From Halonotius sp046719765 (GTDB lineage Archaea; Halobacteriota; Halobacteria; Halobacteriales; Haloferacaceae), in NCBI RefSeq assembly GCF_046719765.1, contig NZ_JABEBY010000014.1, positions 1 to 64,000 on the forward strand: a stretch of 64,000 nucleotides of DNA. The letters run 5' to 3'. The notes beneath the pieces were generated by a model. It was not told the origin of the DNA. It saw only the letters and a program-made list of their open reading frames with translations, and did no database searches. Below are positions 50,793-59,600 of this stretch, piece after piece; position 1 is the first letter of the stretch; the number at the start of each line of letters is the position of its first letter. A program made the translations under genes and the position numbers.

Positions 50793-51437
50793 CTATCCAG
50801 ATAGCTCTGAGCTTCTCCAAGTTTGAATGACCGATTTTCCTGCCGCGATCCATGTTAAACTAAGGAGGAAATAAAAAATCAAAATGATATTCTGTCCAAT
50901 ACCGAAGCCCAAGATTGGATTCAGTTCGGCTTGTTCAATAGCTGCAACTCCAATCAAGCACGAGATTAAATATATTAATATCACAAAGGCTACGTCGTAT
51001 ATACTAATAATAGAATGAATACTATCTCCGGAACCGTATCCTTCAGTCTGTTCCCAGTCAAACGTTTCAATAGATAACTGATTTTGAATTCTCGTTATAT
51101 GACTATTTATATTAATCAACCATCTCGCTGCTTGAGCATGTCTTATATATATATACGTAATCAGCACGGGTATTACAGCGAGTAGAGCGACTGCTGATTG
51201 GCTGACAAAGATTGAGCCCAATATCACACCTATGGCAATTATGACACGCATATTTCTTCGGTGACTTTCATTTGCAAATTGTCGATTCTCTGTTCTCATC
51301 TGCTCATAGTGAGAAATAAGCACATCAACTTTCTTTTCATCAGATATATCTAGATTTTCTCTGTTTATTGTCTTAGACATTATTAATGTGTGCTCATATT
51401 CGTTTAAATTTAATTTATCTGATATACTTTCATCCAT
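50793..51437 (-). CDS. AT-rich four-helix membrane protein of unknown function
   Basis: 214 residues. Two helix pairs are seen: about 63-79 and 82-98, and 148-166 and 180-198, with a cytoplasmic amphipathic region before the first (DVLISHYEQMRTENRQFANE). The composition is poor in acidic residues and rich in Ile, Asn and Lys, and codons such as ATA and TTA are frequent. Both are unlike the rest of the window and indicate acquisition from elsewhere. The shape recalls 2TM effector proteins from defence loci, but no family could be assigned. The ATG at 51437 is chosen over 51482 as it starts the acidic N-terminal helix. A 50-residue peptide gene ends 47 bases upstream on the same strand. Confidence 0.7.
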   Translation of the reverse strand: MDESISDKLNLNEYEHTLIMSKTINRENLDISDEKKVDVLISHYEQMRTENRQFANESHRRNMRVIIAIGVILGSIFVSQSAVALLAVIPVLITYIYIRHAQAARWLININSHITRIQNQLSIETFDWEQTEGYGSGDSIHSIISIYDVAFVILIYLISCLIGVAAIEQAELNPILGFGIGQNIILIFYFLLSLTWIAAGKSVIQTWRSSELSG

Positions 51438-51484
51438 GCTATACTGAATATGGATAGGTAACGTTACCCACCGTTTATACAATC

Positions 51485-51637
51485 TTAACTAGGAGGTCCG
51501 AAACATCCAGGGCCACCGACAGAAAAAGCAACAATCATAACAGTTAACACCAGCCTATGGCTTAATTTATTTTTTATTTTGTTTTTTATCCCCGATTTAT
51601 TCTGATTAGGTTTTGAAAGCTCGTCTGAATTCCTCAT
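51485..51637 (-). CDS. 50-residue membrane peptide upstream of the AT-rich membrane protein
   Basis: Frame from ATG 51637 to TAA 51485-51487. The N-terminal 28 residues are hydrophilic and basic (several Lys and Asn), residues 29-40 are hydrophobic (LVLTVMIVAFSV), and the end is GGPGCFGPPS. A TATA candidate, TTAATTTTTA on the minus strand (about 51667-51676), lies 30 bases upstream, so it could be leaderless. The peptide resembles no known toxin. It is a candidate for a small secreted peptide or a membrane toxin whose partner is the following gene. Confidence 0.5.
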   Translation of the reverse strand: MRNSDELSKPNQNKSGIKNKIKNKLSHRLVLTVMIVAFSVGGPGCFGPPS

Positions 51638-51792
51638 GATAGAAAATAGTGTCAGATAGTACTAAAAATTAACCATTTGGAACTTAGTTTATATACTAAT
51701 CAATCAGGATATACGTGAATAGATACCATTGTTTCACTGTTTTCAGAAAACCAATCAGGACGAGACTAGGCGACGAAATCGAAAAACGACAG
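51638..51792. other. AT-rich promoter region of the insert
   Basis: 155 bases, lower in GC than elsewhere. It has TATA candidates at 51667-51676 and near 51690, and the palindrome GTTTTC-A-GAAAAC (51739-51751). Nothing else was recognised. Confidence 0.45.
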
Positions 51793-52233
51793 TCAGTCGG
51801 CGGCGGCTCCTTCGAGTGATTCAACGTCGAGACAGCCGCAGGCGTCGAGTTCCGGATCGAAACAGTCCGGACACTCGGATTTACGGTCGATGATCGTATC
51901 CAGCCGCTCGGCGACGGTGCCGTCGATGACGGATTCGAGCGCCTGGGCCTCACCCCGGAAGTCCTCGACGTCGAGGACGTTGATCAGGAACCGCTCGATG
52001 ATGCAGTAGGTCTGCAGCGCGTCGCGGGCCTGGACGATGCCGTCGTCGGTCAGCGAGACACCCTTATACTTCTCGTGTTCGGCAAGCCCGCGGGATTCGA
52101 GTTTGCCGATCATCTCGTTGGCACTGGCGGGGCTCACGTCCAACATCTCGGCGACGCGACCGGTGGCCGCCGGGCTGTTGTCCTCCTGTTGGATGAGGTA
52201 GATCGCCTTGAGGTATTGGTCGGCCGTGTTCAT
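51793..52233 (-). CDS. DtxR-family metal-dependent regulator
   Basis: 146 residues. N-terminal winged HTH (ADQYLKAIYLIQQ, MLDVSPASANEMIGKLESRGL) and a helical metal/dimer domain (TYCIIERFLINVLDVEDF). The C-terminal C-P-D-C-F-D and C-G-C segment is a cysteine cluster; no SH3-like domain follows, so it resembles the short MntR/SirR forms of haloarchaea. It probably senses Fe or Mn and represses metal or Suf genes. Last in the leftward suf-ferritin-dtxR order; 46 bases after the ferritin-like gene. Confidence 0.85.
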   Translation of the reverse strand: MNTADQYLKAIYLIQQEDNSPAATGRVAEMLDVSPASANEMIGKLESRGLAEHEKYKGVSLTDDGIVQARDALQTYCIIERFLINVLDVEDFRGEAQALESVIDGTVAERLDTIIDRKSECPDCFDPELDACGCLDVESLEGAAAD

Positions 52234-52279
52234 CGGTTGGCCTCCGGTTCGGGTGGAACTGTCACGGGTTGGTAGGGGC

Positions 52280-52765
52280 TCATTCGCGTTCCTCCATATG
52301 GGTGGTCACTATCTCGACAGCGTCACGTTCAGCATCTCGAAGCTCCCGCAGCACCGACAACAGGTGTTCCCGGTCGACCGAGAACGTGGCGTCGCTGGCG
52401 TCGATGGCGTCGATCATGTCGTCGTAGAACTTGTAGGCCGTCTCCTCGTTGCAGAGTTGGTCGTAGAGAACGCCGTCGAAATCGTCCGGCTTCGTCTGTC
52501 CGTAGCTGGCCTCGACAAGCGCGTTGATCTCATCGAACGGGATGCTGTCGGCCGCAAGCTCGTCGATGAGGCCCTCAAGCCGGTCGCGGTGGGCCGCCGA
52601 CAGCTCAGCAGCATCAACCAGCAGCGACTCCAGGTCGGCGTCGGGCTCCGGCAGCGACTCGCGGTGGTTGTTGGCGCGGGCCTCCGCCACCTCCTCCAGA
52701 ACGATTCCGATCTGCAACAGCCGTGCGAGCTGTTGGTCGGAATCGACACGCTGTTGGAGGCTCAT
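52280..52765 (-). CDS. ferritin-like (rubrerythrin-type) protein
   Basis: 161 residues, mostly helical. Helix 1 has IGIVLEEVAEARANNH and later NEETAYKFYDDM, with Glu and His in positions that could hold a diiron site, and the last helix reads LRELRDAERDAVEIVTTHMEE. It lies just after sufD and just before the DtxR regulator, which fits iron storage or oxygen protection of cluster assembly. Whether the diiron ligands are complete cannot be said. The ATG at 52765 (MSLQQRV) was chosen; 52780 would add five residues. Confidence 0.7.
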   Translation of the reverse strand: MSLQQRVDSDQQLARLLQIGIVLEEVAEARANNHRESLPEPDADLESLLVDAAELSAAHRDRLEGLIDELAADSIPFDEINALVEASYGQTKPDDFDGVLYDQLCNEETAYKFYDDMIDAIDASDATFSVDREHLLSVLRELRDAERDAVEIVTTHMEERE

Positions 52766-52878
52766 TGAGTGTCGCCCCATACAGCCGATGATCGCATACC
52801 GACTACTGGTCGGTGGGCGGACTTACCGCTTTCGCCTCTCAGCGTCGGCGGCGGCACAGATCGGCGCGGTGGGGGTTG

Positions 52879-54102
52879 TTAGTCGAGCCGCTCGATGATC
52901 AACTCGGAGAGATCCTCGCGGAACTCCTCGACATCGATCTCTTCGAGCACCGGCACGAAGAAGCCCTCAACGAGCATGTTGCGGGCTGTGTTGGGATCGA
53001 TCGACCGGGAAGTCATATACAGCATATCCTCCGCGTCGACCTGCCCGACGGTCGCCGAGTGGCTGGCCTCGGTGTCGTGGTTGTTGATGATCAGCTTCGG
53101 GGAGGCGTCGGCTTCGGACTCATCAGACAGCATGAGCGTGTTCTCACGCTGGTAGGAGTTCGTGTTCCACGCATCCTCGCCGACATCCTGCACCCCTTCG
53201 TACACCGAGCGCGCAACGTCGTCGAGGACGCCGCGGGTGACGAGGTCGGCGGTCGTGTTCTCGTTTTCGTGCCAGACGCGGGCGTTGACATCGAGGTGCT
53301 GATCCTCGTGGCCGAAGAACGCACCGACGATCTTGCTCTCGGAGGCCTCGCCGGCCAGAGAGGTTTCGACATCCGACCGGGTGAGCCGCGAGCCGATGTT
53401 GCCCTCGATCCAGTTGGCGGTGGCGTAGGTGTCGGTCTCGGCGTGTTTGAGCGTCACGTGGTAGGTGTCCTCGTCGAGGTTCTGCAGCGAGCCGTACTGG
53501 ACGTAGCTGTTCTCGCCGGCAACGACCTCGACGATGTTGCTGAAGTAGCGACCCTCAGCGTCGGAGTCAGCGGGGACGCTGTCGCCGGAGGTGATCGATT
53601 CGAGGATCGTCGCCGACGCCGACTGCTCGGTGATGACCAGCGTATGGCTGAACAGCGACCGGGAGTTCATCTCCGCGCGGATCGTCACGTCGGCGGCGTC
53701 GACACCCTCCGGTACGTAGACGACGGTGCCGGTCGTAAACAGCGCGGCCGACAGCGCGGTGAGGTAGTTGCGCTTGGGGTCGACGATCGACCCGAAGTGC
53801 TCCTTGATGAGCGCCTCGTGGTCGTCGAGGGCCTCCTCAAACGAGAGGACGGTCGCGCCCTCGGCGTCGCTTCGCTCGGTCGTATCCGACTGGTTGTCGG
53901 GGTCGACCAGCGACTCGAAGTCGAGCGATTCGAGATCGGTCCAGCGACGGCCCGGCGTCTGGATGACATCCGGGAGCGCAAGATCGTCAAGCGCGGCAAG
54001 CGCGTCGAGCCGCTGTTCGAGGAGCCAGTCCGGTTCGTCACGAGCGGCCGAGATCCCCTCGACCGTCGCCTCGGAGAGTGTCGTTGGAACCTGCACGCTC
54101 AT
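52879..54102 (-). CDS. sufD: Fe-S cluster assembly scaffold SufD
   Basis: 407 residues. Right-handed beta-helix scaffold paired with SufB. Motifs FTTGTVVYVPEGVDAADV and FSHTLVITEQSASATILESI, and the C-terminal HDTEASHSATVGQVDAEDMLYMTSRSID with conserved His, are diagnostic. The final part GFFVPVLEEIDVEEFREDL is standard. It overlaps sufB by four bases. Confidence 0.93.
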   Translation of the reverse strand: MSVQVPTTLSEATVEGISAARDEPDWLLEQRLDALAALDDLALPDVIQTPGRRWTDLESLDFESLVDPDNQSDTTERSDAEGATVLSFEEALDDHEALIKEHFGSIVDPKRNYLTALSAALFTTGTVVYVPEGVDAADVTIRAEMNSRSLFSHTLVITEQSASATILESITSGDSVPADSDAEGRYFSNIVEVVAGENSYVQYGSLQNLDEDTYHVTLKHAETDTYATANWIEGNIGSRLTRSDVETSLAGEASESKIVGAFFGHEDQHLDVNARVWHENENTTADLVTRGVLDDVARSVYEGVQDVGEDAWNTNSYQRENTLMLSDESEADASPKLIINNHDTEASHSATVGQVDAEDMLYMTSRSIDPNTARNMLVEGFFVPVLEEIDVEEFREDLSELIIERLD

Positions 54103-55526
54103 CCGAGCGAGCCCTCCATCTCCAGTTCGACAAGGCGGTTCAGTTCGACCGCGTACTCGATGGGCAACTCTTCGGTGATCGGCTCGATGAACCCGGAGAC
54201 GATCATCTGCTTGGCGTCGTCGTCGTCGAGCCCACGGCTCTGGAGGTAGAAGATGTCCTCGTCGCCGATCTTCCCGACGGTCGCCTCGTGGGCGACATCG
54301 ACCTGCGACTCGTCGATTTCCATGTACGGCATGGTGTCGGAGGTCGACTCGTTGTCGAACATCAGCGCGTCACACTCGACGGCCGTCGAGGAGTTCTTCG
54401 CGCCGTCGGCGATATGGACGAGGCCGCGGTAGTTGGTGCGACCGCCATCCTTGGCGACCGACTTCGACTCGATGGTCGACTTCGTCTCCGGGGCGTTGTG
54501 ATAGACCTTCGCGCCCGTGTCGATATCCTGCCCCTCGCCGGCGAAGGCGATGGTGATGTGGTTGTCCGACGCGCCGCGACCCTTGAGGATCGTCGAGGGG
54601 TAGAGCATCGTCGCCTTCGACCCCATCGAGCCAGACACCCACTCCATGCGGCCGTCCCGCTCGGCGATGGCGCGTTTGGTGTTGAGGTTGTAGGTGCTTT
54701 TCGACCAGTTTTGCACCGTGGAGTACTGGACGTGAGCGTTCTCCTTGACGAACACCTCGACACCGCCGCAGTGGAGGTTGAACGCGGAGTATTTCGGGGC
54801 CGAACAGCCCTCGATGTAGTGAACCTCCGACCCCTCCTCGGCGATGATGAGGGTGTGCTCGAACTGGCCCATGCCCTCCGAATTCATCCGGAAGTACGCC
54901 TGAATCGGCATCTCGACTTTGGTGTCTTCGGGGACGTAGACGAAGGAGCCGCCCGACCAGATCGCGCCGTGGAGCGCGGCGAACTTGTTGTCGCTCGGCG
55001 GGACGGCCTCGGTCATGAAGTACTCTTTGACGAGGTCTTCGTGTTCCTGGACGGCCTTATCCATGTCACAGAAGACGACGCCTTTCTCCTCCCACTGCTC
55101 CTGCATGTTCTGGTAGACGATCTCCGACTCATACTGCGCGCCGACGCCCGAGAGGGCGTTCTTCTCGGCTTCCGGAATGCCGAGTTTGTCGAAGGTGTCT
55201 TTGATATCTTCGGGGAGGTCTGTCCAGTCGTCGACACCGCCGCGAACATCGATATCCGGGCGGATATACGGGACGATCTCGTCGACATCGATCTCGCTGA
55301 GATCTGGTGCCTCGGGCCAGTCGGTCGGCATCGGCATCTCCTGGAACTGCTTCAGCGCGCGAAGGCGTCGCTGGAGCATCCAGTCGGGTTCGTCCTTATC
55401 CTCGCTGATGACGCGGATCGTCTCCTCGTCGAGTCCTTTCTCGCTTTTGAAGGCGGAGGCTTCCTCCTTCTTAAACTCGAATCGGGCTTCGGTGTTGGTC
55501 TCTTGGAGTTCTTCGTTTGAGCTCAT
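54099..55526 (-). CDS. sufB: Fe-S cluster assembly scaffold SufB
   Basis: 475 residues. Scaffold on which clusters are built with SufC and SufD. Diagnostic blocks: WSGGSFVYVPEDTKVEMPIQAYFRMNSEGMGQFEHTLI (split in loops), YIEGCSAPKY with the cluster Cys, KSVAKDGGRTNYRGLV, and HEATVGKIGDEDIFYLQSRGLDDDDAK. The start lies 51 bases after the sufC stop, the stop overlaps sufD by four bases. Confidence 0.95.
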   Translation of the reverse strand: MSSNEELQETNTEARFEFKKEEASAFKSEKGLDEETIRVISEDKDEPDWMLQRRLRALKQFQEMPMPTDWPEAPDLSEIDVDEIVPYIRPDIDVRGGVDDWTDLPEDIKDTFDKLGIPEAEKNALSGVGAQYESEIVYQNMQEQWEEKGVVFCDMDKAVQEHEDLVKEYFMTEAVPPSDNKFAALHGAIWSGGSFVYVPEDTKVEMPIQAYFRMNSEGMGQFEHTLIIAEEGSEVHYIEGCSAPKYSAFNLHCGGVEVFVKENAHVQYSTVQNWSKSTYNLNTKRAIAERDGRMEWVSGSMGSKATMLYPSTILKGRGASDNHITIAFAGEGQDIDTGAKVYHNAPETKSTIESKSVAKDGGRTNYRGLVHIADGAKNSSTAVECDALMFDNESTSDTMPYMEIDESQVDVAHEATVGKIGDEDIFYLQSRGLDDDDAKQMIVSGFIEPITEELPIEYAVELNRLVELEMEGSLG

Positions 55527-55577
55527 GTATTGTTATTGTAGTTGCTTGCTTATAGTGCTGTGCGTAATCGTGTGGGG

Positions 55578-56498
55578 TTACGCGGTCTCGTAGGCTTCGT
55601 CACGAACCCAGTCGTACCCCTTGTCTTCGAGCTGTTCGGCCAGCTCGGCCCCGCCGCTTTTGGCGATCTTGCCATCGAGCATGACGTGAACGTGGTCGGG
55701 CTCGACGTAATCGAGGATACGCTGGTAGTGGGTGATCTGGAGAATGCCGGTTCCCTGCTCATCGCGGAGGGCGTTGATACCCTCCGAGACATCCTGCAGA
55801 CGATCGATGTCGAGCCCGGAGTCGATCTCGTCGAGCACCGCGATCGACGGTTCGAGCAGGGCGGCCTGGAGCACCTCGTTTTGTTTCTTTTCGCCGCCGG
55901 AGAAGCCGGCGTTGAGATAGCGGTGCATGAACTCCTCGTCCATATCGAGGAGCTCCATCTTCTCGGAGAGGATCTGCTGGAACTCGGCGACGCTGACCTC
56001 GCCGTCGTCTTCCGGGCCTTCCATCGGGGACGTTTCGTAGCCCTCCTCGTCGTCGTCAGTCTCGGCTTCCGCTTCGTCTTCGTCCTCGAAGAGTTCCTCG
56101 CGTTCCTCGGCTTTGGCGTTGAGCGCCTGCCGGAGGAAGCTGGTCATCGTGACGCCCTCGATCTCGGCGGGATACTGGAAGCCGAGGAAGATGCCAAGCG
56201 CAGCCCGCTCGTTCGGTTCAAGCTCAAGGAGGTTCCATGAGAGATCCTCCTCGTCGATGTCGGCGTCGATGTCGTCGACATCCTCGTCGTCGAGATGGAG
56301 CAGGATCTCACCGTCGGTGACCTCATAGGCCGGGTGGCCGGCGATGATCTTCGCGGTCGTCGACTTCCCGGAGCCGTTAGGCCCCATCAGGGCGTGGATC
56401 TCACCGGAGTTGACCTCGAGATCGACACCGCGGAGAATCGTTTCGCCGTCCTCTTCTGCGACTGCTGCGTGAAGATTGCTGATTTCAAGTGTTGCCAT
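55578..56498 (-). CDS. sufC: Fe-S assembly ATPase SufC with acidic insertion
   Basis: 306 residues, about 50 longer than bacterial SufC. Walker A GPNGSGKST at 39-47, Q-loop FQYPAEIEGVTM, signature FSGGEKKQNEVLQAALL, Walker B IAVLDEIDSGLD, and the H of ITHYQRIL. Between the helical domain start and the signature, residues about 128-165 form an Asp/Glu-rich insert (LFEDEDEAEAETDDDEEGYE). It powers cluster assembly on SufBD. First gene of the suf operon. Confidence 0.95.
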   Translation of the reverse strand: MATLEISNLHAAVAEEDGETILRGVDLEVNSGEIHALMGPNGSGKSTTAKIIAGHPAYEVTDGEILLHLDDEDVDDIDADIDEEDLSWNLLELEPNERAALGIFLGFQYPAEIEGVTMTSFLRQALNAKAEEREELFEDEDEAEAETDDDEEGYETSPMEGPEDDGEVSVAEFQQILSEKMELLDMDEEFMHRYLNAGFSGGEKKQNEVLQAALLEPSIAVLDEIDSGLDIDRLQDVSEGINALRDEQGTGILQITHYQRILDYVEPDHVHVMLDGKIAKSGGAELAEQLEDKGYDWVRDEAYETA

Positions 56499-56627
56499 TG
56501 GTGGTTCGTTGCCTCGTATCCAATCGATAGTCCGTTACGCCCATAATGGTTTCGCATTCACCCCCGTGATCGATACAGGAGCAAAAAGAAAAGTTTTCGA
56601 TCAGCAAAATACCGGGGCTGCAGACGG

Positions 56628-59600
56628 CTACCAGTACTGTTCGAGGCCGGTCTGCGTTTGCCCGGTTTTGATCTCGTCCCACGACATATCGAGGGCTTCG
56701 ATCACCCGGGAGATCGGCCCCTTGAGCGTCTTCTCCAACATCTTTTCGCGGTCGATCTCGAATTCGTCGGGGAGTTGGTCGGCGTACTCGAAACAGATCA
56801 CATCGGGGTCGCGTTTGAACTCCCCATAGAGCGGATCCTGGCGGGGATCGAGACCCTTCTCGTCTTCCATCCGCCGGAAAAACGAGGAGTGAACGTCCTC
56901 AAGATAGAGGCGCTTGGGTTTCGAACCGCGGTCGAAGTTTGTGCCGAGCAGGAGATTGGCGTACTGCGCCCCGCGCACCTGTGCGGTCGGCGTCTCGTAG
57001 GCGTCGAGTCGCTTCCCGATCCCGCCGGGGATGCCGATCTCCTCGACGCTCCGCTCGCCGTCAAGGAACTCCTCGATAACAGTGGTGAGGTACTCTCTGA
57101 CCTCCTCGCGGTCGGCCTCCAGATCATCGCCGGTGACGATGGTTTCGATGACCTCCTTCTGAACCTGTTTGGTAATCGGTGCGATATCGGAGCGTTTGTA
57201 CTCGAAGCCGGTGATGTCGATGTCGTCGACATCCTTGCCCTCCTTCCAGATGATGTGGCCGGCGTACCGCTTCTTGCGGCCGGCCTGGAAAAATCGCCGG
57301 TAGAGCTTTTCGAACTCGATCTGGAAACGATGCTCGGCGGCGTTGAGTTCGTCACTGGCGAAGTCATCGTAGCGGCTGTTGATGTGCTCCTCGATCTCGA
57401 AGGATTGCTCGATTGCTTCGGCCTTGTCGACCTCGCTGTCGAGTTCGAGCATGACGCTGTCGGTGTTGTGGAGGACGACACCGCCGACACCGTCAACGAA
57501 ATTCTCGTTGTCAGCAACGCTCAGGTCGTAGACGTAACCGTCGTGATCGACCTCGGTGAGTACCGGATCGCGGCCGCCGCGGTAAGAGTCGCAGGTGCGG
57601 ATCGTGTAGCTATCTTTCGCATCCCGGTATTTCAGCGAGTGTTTTTGTTCCCGTTGCGTGAGCAACATCGAGAGCCCGGCGGCGAGTTCGCGGCTCGTCG
57701 TCTCGAAGGCAAAATGTCGCTCGCTGTAGGCGTCGGTATACCGCGGGAACTCGCGGGAGCCGTCGCCCTCGATGAGTGTGTTGATGAAGAGATCCTGTGC
57801 GTCAGCCGGGAGATTGAATACGAAGCCCGGAACCCGCTTGCCGCGTGAGGTCTGGCCGGCGAACTCGCGGAAGAAGACGGCAGCCAACTCGCTCATCAGC
57901 TGGAGTTTGTACGTTGCGTCGTCGTAGGTGACGGTCTGGGAACCCTCGCAGGTCTCGTACTCGACGGTACGCGCTCCGGAGCTATCAGAGGCGATCACGC
58001 TCGCCGTCGTGTTCTCGAACAGCCGGTAGTAGTCCGACCGGAGCCCCTCAAGCCACGCCTCACGAGATTCACAAATGCTTGCACCGAACCGCGACTCGGT
58101 CGTTTCGATCGTCGAGGCACTGCCCTCGGTGATGTAGGCTGCCAGCAATCTGAGCAGGGCAGCCCCGTCCTCGGAGTCGATGTCGATGTAGCGCTGTACT
58201 TTGACTGGTTTCGAGAGTTCGTTGTGGTGGTCGTGGCCGAACCAGACCCACTCCTCGTTGGCGTGGACGCGCTTGGTTTTCGTCGCTGCATCCTCGCTGC
58301 CGACGCTGCGGCCGTCCTCGTACTCGCGGGTGTAGCCGTCCAGTACCTCGTAGACATCGATCGTCTCGACGGTGTCGACTGCTGGCATCCCTGGAATCCG
58401 GAGCGGTTCGTCGACATCATCCGGTGTTGTCTCAACGAACTCACCGTTGTCGTCGACCACGTACGAGTGATCCCGCGTCGTCGTCGACTCGCCGAACTTG
58501 TGCTGGAGGTTGATAATCGGTTTGTCGACCTCGTGGCGGATCGCCTGCTGGATCGGTTGCCATTCGGGCTCACCGTCGGCCGCCAGCGACAGCGCCTCCC
58601 AGCCGTCGAGTCGACGGCGATCCTTGCCGCCAGAAGCCGAGCCGACCGCACCGCCGTCGGCGGTGATGACGACCGTGTCGCCGGTGCTCGCTGTTGCGCG
58701 CTCGAATAGGTCTTGGATCGGGAGTACGCGAACGATCCCGTCGGGATCGCGGACGACGACAGGACGGTCGCCGGTGACGCTATCGCCGTATGCCACCTCG
58801 TAATCGAGTTCGCTGGCGACGGTTTCGGTGAAATCGATGACTTCGCGGCCGGTCGCCGTCACGGCTGCCGCGCCCTCCTTGTCGTAGAGCCGGAACCGAT
58901 CCCACCCCGTGACGCCGTACAGCGACTGTCCGACGAACTGGAATTTCCCGTTGCGACCCGCCAGCAGCGTGTGGTTGTCGGCAACGGTCACACAGTAGAC
59001 GCCGTCATCGGCCGTGCTCCGTGAGCCGCTTCGGTGCATGCGGAACGAGTTTTTCGACTCCTCGGTGACGTAGATCCGCCACGTGCCGCTGTCGGCGTTG
59101 TAGCTGGCCGTGATCCCGAGATGCGTACAGAGCCGGAGCACGTCGTCTCTGAGTTCCTCGCTCGACGTGCTGTATCGCCACGAGTTGGGCTGGCGGTCGC
59201 CGTCACCGTCGATCAGTACCGACAGGAACCGCTCTTTCTGGTCGGTGCTCGCCTCAAAGACGAGTTCCGGAATCCGTTTCGAGAAGCTGTCGTCGCCACA
59301 CAGGTCTTCGAGCAGGTCGCCGAGCAGCTTCGAAGTGAACTGGTAGGAGCGGTCGTCAACGTAGTAGTCGAGGCCCATCCGGTCGAGCAAGTCGCCAATA
59401 GCGGCGTGGTGATCGGCCTCAGCGGAACCACCGTCGGCGATGGCTTCCTGGGCGATCTGCACGGTCGTCGCCGAGCCCCGGTAGTTGTCGCCGAACGCCT
59501 TCGCGTCAGATGTGTAGACGTTGCCTTCGGTGATATACCACGCGAGGAACGCGAGGAAGTCGTCGCCGTCGTAGGTACGCGGGATCCATTTCCGGCCCGA

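Noticed and set aside
54078..55520. 480-codon frame opposite sufB
   Set aside because: The same GC-skew effect; sufB motifs are complete on the other strand.
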